Source: Takakia lepidozioides (Eukaryota; Streptophyta; Takakiopsida; Takakiales; Takakiaceae). From it: a stretch of DNA of 64,000 bases. The notes beneath the pieces are model-generated. The model searched no databases. It was not told the origin of the DNA and saw only the letters and a program-made list of their open reading frames with translations. Where the stretch lies: NCBI GenBank assembly GCA_030704615.1, contig CM060733.1, positions 28,024,001 through 28,088,000 on the forward strand. Reading direction: 5' to 3'. This document shows, one piece after another, positions 59,605 through 64,000 of this stretch. Each line of letters begins with the position of its first letter. The first letter of the stretch is position 1. The translations under genes and the position numbers were made by a program.

Positions 59605-59863
59605 GATGCAGATCCATCTAAACCATTCTTTTTGGAAGCAGATGCATCGGACTTTGCACTTGGCGCGGTACTCTCTCAATACGGTACAGTGGCCGATTTC
59701 ACCCTGTTGGTTTTCCGTTCCTCGCAATTTTTCGCTGCAGAGATCAATTATGAAATCCTTGACAAAAAATTTCTAGCGATTATCGATGCTTCTGAGGAGT
59801 GGCGTCATCTATTGGAGGGAGCTCAACATCACGTCATTGTCTATACCGATCACAAAAACCTCG
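59605..59863 (+). pseudogene. Ty3/gypsy RNase H fragment
   Basis: FFLEADASDFALGAVLSQYG begins the domain (Asp of DASDFALG is the first catalytic residue), followed by INYEILDKKFLAIIDASEEW (catalytic Glu region), RHLLEGAQHHVIVYTDHKNL (catalytic Asp in YTDHKNL). It stops where the LTR at 59864 is inserted. Wording such as GAVLSQ and EWRHLLEGA is that of the Tf1/MAGGY-like gypsy type, unlike the chromovirus at 59864 onward. It may belong with the LTR at 56722, in the same orientation. Confidence 0.8.
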
Positions 59864-60601
59864 TGTCGCGGCCCTTTGCCTGAGGGCAGGGGGGTCGGGA
59901 CACATAAGGGCTGCCCCTGTGGTGGGGGCAGCGCCAGCGATAGGTATGGGGGGGCTGAAGCACCCTTGAGTGCCCAAGGCACTCAAGGAGGCGGAGGCGC
60001 TCACTAGTTGAGCCCCGCACACCTGGTTGCGGTGTGGGTGTGGGGTGGCTCCACAAGGGTGGTGGTGTTAGTCGGGGCTTAACCAGAGGGACTTAGTGGG
60101 GGTGGCATAGGACTCACCATGGGGGCGGAGACCTCGTGGTGGGAGTCGTGGGGAGTCTTGGGACTCATCACGGTCCATAGGGGCCGTGGTGAGTGGGCCA
60201 AGCTCACCGTGACTCATCACCGGGAGTCGAGGGTTTTTCGTGGTGGTTCGCCATAAAATGGCATGGCTGGTTGTGAAACCCCGAACAGCTACAGAAGTAT
60301 ATATAAAGGGAGTAGTGACCCCGAGAACGGTGCAAGCCCGTTGGTGACCAAAAACTAGTGAGTAAAGCGAGCGACCGGAAGCGACCAAAGAGTGGGGAGC
60401 TGTTCCGGACTGCCATCTACCAAGGGAATTCCACTAGGCCCAAATAGGTGGAGGGTTTAGTGGGAGAGCGAAGGGGGACCGTTAATTCCCGGTTAGCAGC
60501 CGAAGCTCCACGTTGGCCAAGCGCCAGGTTGGGAGTCAGGCGCGGCATCAAAGCGAGTAACTATGACTTGAAGGGAGCTTACCGAAGTGAGGTGCGCGAC
60601 A
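59864..60601 (+). repeat. 5' LTR, 738 bp
   Basis: Begins TGTCGCGGCCC and ends GTGCGCGACA; the terminal TGTCGC/GCGACA are inverted repeats. A TATA box TATATATAAAGG lies at 60298. The right edge is fixed by the primer-binding site that follows immediately. Confidence 0.9.
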
Positions 60602-60603
60602 CT

Positions 60604-60615
60604 TGGTATCAGAGC
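60604..60615 (+). promoter_or_regulatory. Primer-binding site for initiator tRNA-Met
   Basis: TGGTATCAGAGC starts two bases after the LTR end and is the standard plant LTR-retrotransposon site complementary to the 3' end of initiator tRNA-Met. Confidence 0.92.
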
Positions 60616-60731
60616 TTAGAGTTCAGTACGCGATCGTCCTTGGGATTGGCCTCATCATGTGTCGGGCAAGCCAAAGCGAAAGCGGAACGGCCCAAAAGAT
60701 TATGATCCTGGTGAGCCCGATGGGGGCGATG

Positions 60732-61446
60732 TGTCACCCGAAGCGGCCATTTGATGAAGCGACGCAGGTTCTCTGAAAACGAGGCCGCTCAAGAGCGGGA
60801 GGAATCCGAGGAGTCGGAGCCCCGAGAATCCCTGAGAGCTCCGACAGACCAACAGATGCCCTCCCATGCCGGCAGCTTTTTGGGAAGGGTTGTTGGTGCA
60901 GTTTGGCGGGACGTTGAAAGACGTGTTGAAGGCGGCTAATGCCACTTTCCTCTAAGGCCGAATCGGAAGGCACTCAACACCTAGCTCTTGGAGCTAGAGC
61001 AGTACTTCCGGGCGGCCAAGTTGAGTGACGAGGATCGGGTGGAAGTGGCTCCCACCTATTTGAGGGGCTATGCTCAACAATGGTGGCAGAAACGCCTTCA
61101 CGACCGAGGTCCAAGCCCGGAAACCTTGAACTGGAGTGGGTTCAAGGAATGATGAGAAGAGCAGTTTGTGCCCCTCAACGCGTCCTGGCTTGCCCGGGAC
61201 AAGATGAGGAATTTGAAGCAAACAGACAACATTTGGGGATATGTCCAAGCTTTCAATGTGCTTTTGCTCGAAGTCGCGGACATGGCAGAACCGGAAATGG
61301 TCTTCAACTTTGTGGCGGGACTGGCCCCATGGGCCAGGCGGAAGTTGGAGGAGAAGCCACCTAAGACTTTGAACGAGGCAATTGAGAGGGCTGAATGTTT
61401 CTCAGATGTCCCTAGGGGTGAAAGAAAGACAAGCGTACGGAGCTGA
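60732..61446 (+). pseudogene. gag of the Ty3/gypsy element
   Basis: An N-terminal acidic stretch (ENEAAQEREESEESEPRESL) is in one frame. After a shift the retrotransposon gag domain follows: LELEQYFRAAKLSDEDRVEV, YLRGYAQQWWQKRLHDRG, then EEQFVPLNASWLARDKM, YVQAFNVLLLEVADM and NFVAGLAPWARRKLEEK. Consecutive stops near 61150 and the frame changes break it. When intact it would form the retrotransposon particle. Confidence 0.85.
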
Positions 61447-61636
61447 ACCACAAGAAGACCCGGCGGGAAGGTGACTCCTTCCGACCGGAAAAGAAGTGGG
61501 ATGGCAGGCCACGCGGCGACAATGGCACGTGGAAATCGAAGGGAGGGCCTTCACACGTCAAGGCGGCACCCGGTGCTTCGAAAGGAAAAGTGGGTGGAGC
61601 GGCTTATGGCGGACAGAAGGCGACCTTTGATGGAGT

Positions 61637-61960
61637 GTGTTCAATTGCGGAGAGCCCGGGCACATGGCCAAGAAGTGCACGAAACCCCGACAATTGAACA
61701 TGACTCGGGCAACCACGGAGCTGTCGGAAGATACCATCAGTCGCTTGGTGGAAGCGGTGGTGGCCAGGACTTGCAAGGTAGGCAATTATTCTTGTGAGTT
61801 GTATCAGGAAACTGGCGCATTGCGTAAAGGGAGTCACTTATTGTTCGTGGATGGGATAATATCCGGAACTAACGTGTCATTGTTGGTGGACACAGGAGCG
61901 TCGCACTCCTTCATGACACCGGCAACGGCACAAAAGCTGGGACTCCGACAACTAACGTAG
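61637..61960 (+). pseudogene. CCHC zinc knuckle and aspartic protease of the Ty3/gypsy element
   Basis: FNCGEPGHMAKKC supplies the last three ligands of a CX2CX4HX4C knuckle; the residue where the first Cys should be is read as Val (GTG), which a one-base loss would explain. The protease follows with LLVDTGASHSFMTPATAQKL, where DTGAS is the active-site motif. Stop at 61958. Confidence 0.85.
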
Positions 61961-61969
61961 GGGCCTCTA

Positions 61970-62480
61970 TTGAGGTGCGTTCTGCCAAAGGAGAACCGCA
62001 ATTGGGCGACGAGGTTGGCGTTCGATGTTCCTCTTCAACTGGGGAGTTGGGAGGGACGTGAGAACTTCACCGTCTGCGAGATCGATGGAGTGGATCTCAT
62101 TTTGGGGATGACCTTTTTGAGCAAATCCGGAGCGGTCATAGATGGCCGCAAGAGGGTAGTCATGCTGCCATGTTGGAATGGTGGCGAGGTCTTACAAGTT
62201 TCGGAAACGCCCAAACCCGTGGGAGGGCGAATAAAACTGCTGTCAACAAGGGAGTGGGCCGTGGAGGAGCACACACGAGCCCCAGTTTTTGCTCTACATT
62301 AGAGAAGTGAAGGGAGAAGGCGATGGAGAGCCGAACCCAGATTGGATCAAGGGGATTTTGGAGAAATACCATGATGTGATGCCGGAGGATTTGCCAAGCG
62401 GCTTGCCACCGCGCGAAGAGGAGTTGACCACAAGATTGAGGTGATACCGGGATCGGAACCGCCTGCCAAGCGCCCCCTAC
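61970..62480 (+). pseudogene. Protease C-terminal part and linker to reverse transcriptase
   Basis: FDVPLQLGSWEGRENFTVCE then DGVDLILGMTFLSKSGAVID is the C-terminal half of the retropepsin region (ILGMTFL corresponds to the usual D.ILG..WL block). The frame ends at 62300; the RT approach (ILEKYHDVMPEDLPSGLPP) is in another frame around 62345-62410. Confidence 0.75.
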
Positions 62481-62483
62481 CGG

Positions 62484-63000
62484 TTGAGCCACAGAGAGTT
62501 GGTCGAGCTGAAGACCCAGCTCAAGGATCTAATGTCAAAGGGGTACATCCGGCCGAGTAAGTCACCCTACGGAGCCCCGGTGCTATTTGCAGACAAGAAG
62601 GATGGGACGCTGCGGATGTGTGTCGATTACAGGGCTCTGAATAAGGTGACTATCAAAAACCGGTACCCTTTGCCAAGGATCGACGACCTTTTTGATCGGT
62701 TGGCAGGAGCAAAGTATTTCAGCCGGATCGATCTGCGCTCCGGCTATCATCAAATTCGAGTGGCGGAAGGAGATGAGGAGAAGACCGCGTGCAGGACAAG
62801 GTATGGTTCATATGAGTTATTGGTGATGCCTTTTGGGCTCACCAATGCACCAGCGACATTTAGCATGCTAATGAACAGCCTTTTCCAAGAGTGGTTGATG
62901 ACTTTGTGATCGTGTACATCGACGACATCTTGGTGTATTCGAAAACAAGGACTTTGTGATCGTGTACATCGACGACATCTTGGTGTATTCGAAAACAAGG
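62484..63000 (+). pseudogene. Reverse transcriptase, active site duplicated
   Basis: [73 protein letters not shown] and [18 protein letters not shown] are the ordered RT blocks of plant chromoviruses. A one-base loss near 62897 shifts the frame, and the catalytic block (IVYIDDILVYSKT) is present twice because 62901-62950 is repeated exactly at 62951-63000. Confidence 0.9.
62901..63000 (+). repeat. Exact 50-bp tandem duplication over the RT active site
   Basis: ACTTTGTGATCGTGTACATC begins both 62901 and 62951, and the two 50-bp units are identical throughout. Since 50 is not a multiple of three, the duplication also shifts the frame. Confidence 0.95.
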
Positions 63001-63074
63001 AGGGCCACCTGGAGTCACCTCAAAAGGGTGTTCCAGAAATTGCGAGAAGGGAAGCTGTATGCCAAAGCTTCAAA

Positions 63075-63819
63075 GTGCGAATTCGGGGTCAGAAAAGTGA
63101 GTTCCTGGGGCATGTGATTACACAGGATGGGATCAGAATGGATGACAGGAAGGTGAGGGCAATTTTGGACTGGGAGCCTCCGACTTCCCGTCCCGGGAGT
63201 GCGATCCTTCCTAGGACTTGTCTCCTATTACCACGGAAGTATGTGAGAAACTTTGCCAAATCGCGGGGGCCGCTGTCAGACCTTCTGTGTAAATCTAAAG
63301 TCTGGGCATGGAACACCTTTGTGGCCAAGCTTTTGGGCTGAATTGAAGCAGCGGATGGCGGAAGCTCCAGTCTTGAAAATCCCGGAGTTCGATCGTCCGT
63401 TCGAGATACATACAGATGCGTCGGACTTCGCGATTGGGGGTGTACTGATGCAAGATGGACGACCACTGGTTACGAAAGTAAGAAACTGAATGAAGTGGAG
63501 CCCAGTGGCCGACGCACGAGAAAGAGATGAAGGCGGTGGTGCCACTGTCTTGAGCTTTGGCGCCACTATATTGGTTCCAACCGGTGAGGTGTTCACGGAC
63601 AATGTCACGGTGAAGTATTTTGCCACGCAGCCCAAGTTGTCCCCAAAACAACTTAGGTGGCAAGATACTTTGGCGGTGTTCGACGTGGATATCCAGTACA
63701 AACCGGGACGAGACAACGTGGTGGCCGATGCTCTAAGTAGAAGCGCAGCAGCTCTTGTTGGTGTACAAGGGCGAGACGGCGCTCCAAAGGAAGATCCGGA
63801 AGGCTTGCCGGAAGGATGA
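63075..63819 (+). pseudogene. RT thumb/connection and RNase H of the Ty3/gypsy element
   Basis: FLGHVITQDGIRMDDRKVRA and ILDWEPPTSRP are the RT connection; a shift near 63190 breaks the FLG..YYRKYVRNFA block (KYVRNFAKSRGPLSDLLCKS). RNase H follows: FEIHTDASDFAIGGVLMQDG, TDNVTVKYFATQPKLSPKQL and YKPGRDNVVADALSR, the last being the terminal RNase H motif. Shifts near 63480-63540 separate the pieces. Confidence 0.88.
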
Positions 63820-64000
63820 GCTGCTGGCGAAGTCCGTGATGCAGGACTTGAGGATGGGGGTTAAATCGCAGTTCCACTTACAAAATGGACTGCTCCGGTA
63901 TAAGCAAAAGCGTCTTACTTGCCGAAGGGAGGGATCAGAGATAGCCTCTTGAGAGAATGCCATGATAGCCCGCTTGCGGGCCACGGCGGAGCCAAGCGCA
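63820..64000 (+). pseudogene. Start of integrase (zinc-binding domain), cut by the window end
   Basis: SQFHLQNGLLRYKQK is in one frame; after a shift near 63905 comes LPKGGIRDSLLRECHD then PLAGHGGAKR. These are the first half of the H2C2 zinc-binding domain (ECHD..LAGHGG) that begins gypsy integrases. The catalytic core is outside the window. Confidence 0.8.

Larger units (their letters stand above)
59864..64000 (+). mobile_element. Ty3/gypsy (chromovirus-like) LTR retrotransposon, cut by the window edge
   Basis: Order: 5' LTR, tRNA-Met primer site, gag, CCHC knuckle, protease, reverse transcriptase, RNase H and start of integrase, the order that defines Ty3/gypsy. It is inserted into the RNase H of another gypsy element. 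The 3' LTR lies beyond the window. The coding part is broken by several frameshifts and stops, so this copy is not autonomous. The antisense solo LTRs at 39907 and 55695 are of the same family. Confidence 0.92.

Overview
The window is nuclear DNA of a land plant. Three things show this: a LONGIFOLIA/TRM-family gene with GT-AG introns, a plant-type F-box/kelch gene with one intron, and a plant-style PLS-class PPR fragment. The transposon content (pogo/Tigger-like, hAT, PIF/Harbinger, Ty3/gypsy with an initiator-Met primer site, tRNA-derived SINEs) fits a large, repeat-rich genome, perhaps of a seed-free plant, but I cannot name the lineage from sequence alone. Only two intact protein genes are well supported; nearly all other recognisable coding sequence is decayed transposon. 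Layout, left half: 1-4971 has no recognisable gene. 4972-6409 (+) is a two-exon F-box/kelch-like gene. 6410-16333 is mostly non-coding, with a decayed 75-bp tandem repeat (7.46-7.75 kb), a CT-rich tract containing a doubtful first exon (12.31 kb) and an eight-copy minisatellite (13.4-14.2 kb). 16334-23706 (-) is a LONGIFOLIA/TRM gene of about 1,600 codons: four downstream exons are clear, and a separate first exon carries the family's N-terminal signature; how that exon joins the rest is unresolved. The 5' intron and upstream region (23.3-25.6 kb) are packed with copies of one SINE-like tail. 25.6-37.3 kb is intergenic, with short tandem duplications, SINE copies and repeated short motifs. Layout, right half, mostly nested mobile elements: (1) 37441-40819, a decayed pogo/Tigger-like element bounded by 102-bp inverted repeats and interrupted by a deleted antisense solo LTR. 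(2) 43030-48742, a 5.7-kb hAT element with matching 8-bp target duplications, holding a broken transposase and a broken PPR fragment. (3) 48840-49995, a 1.16-kb non-autonomous hAT element inserted in the B box of a SINE and carrying another SINE. (4) 51906-52811, a TTAA-flanked inverted-repeat element. (5) 54.2-55.1 kb, a PIF/Harbinger transposase pseudogene. (6) 55695-56406, an antisense solo LTR. (7) 56722-59863, pieces of an LTR retrotransposon whose primer-binding site matches its own predicted RNA 5' end. (8) 59864 to the window end, a chromovirus-like Ty3/gypsy element with 5' LTR, tRNA-Met primer site, gag, protease, RT, RNase H and the start of integrase, broken by frameshifts and a 50-bp duplication over the RT active site. 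The most interesting signals are the self-priming arrangement together with heat-shock-element-like repeats in the same LTR, the PPR fragment inside a bounded hAT element, and the long, nearly identical inverted repeats of the pogo-like element. These are read by eye; no database search or alignment was run.
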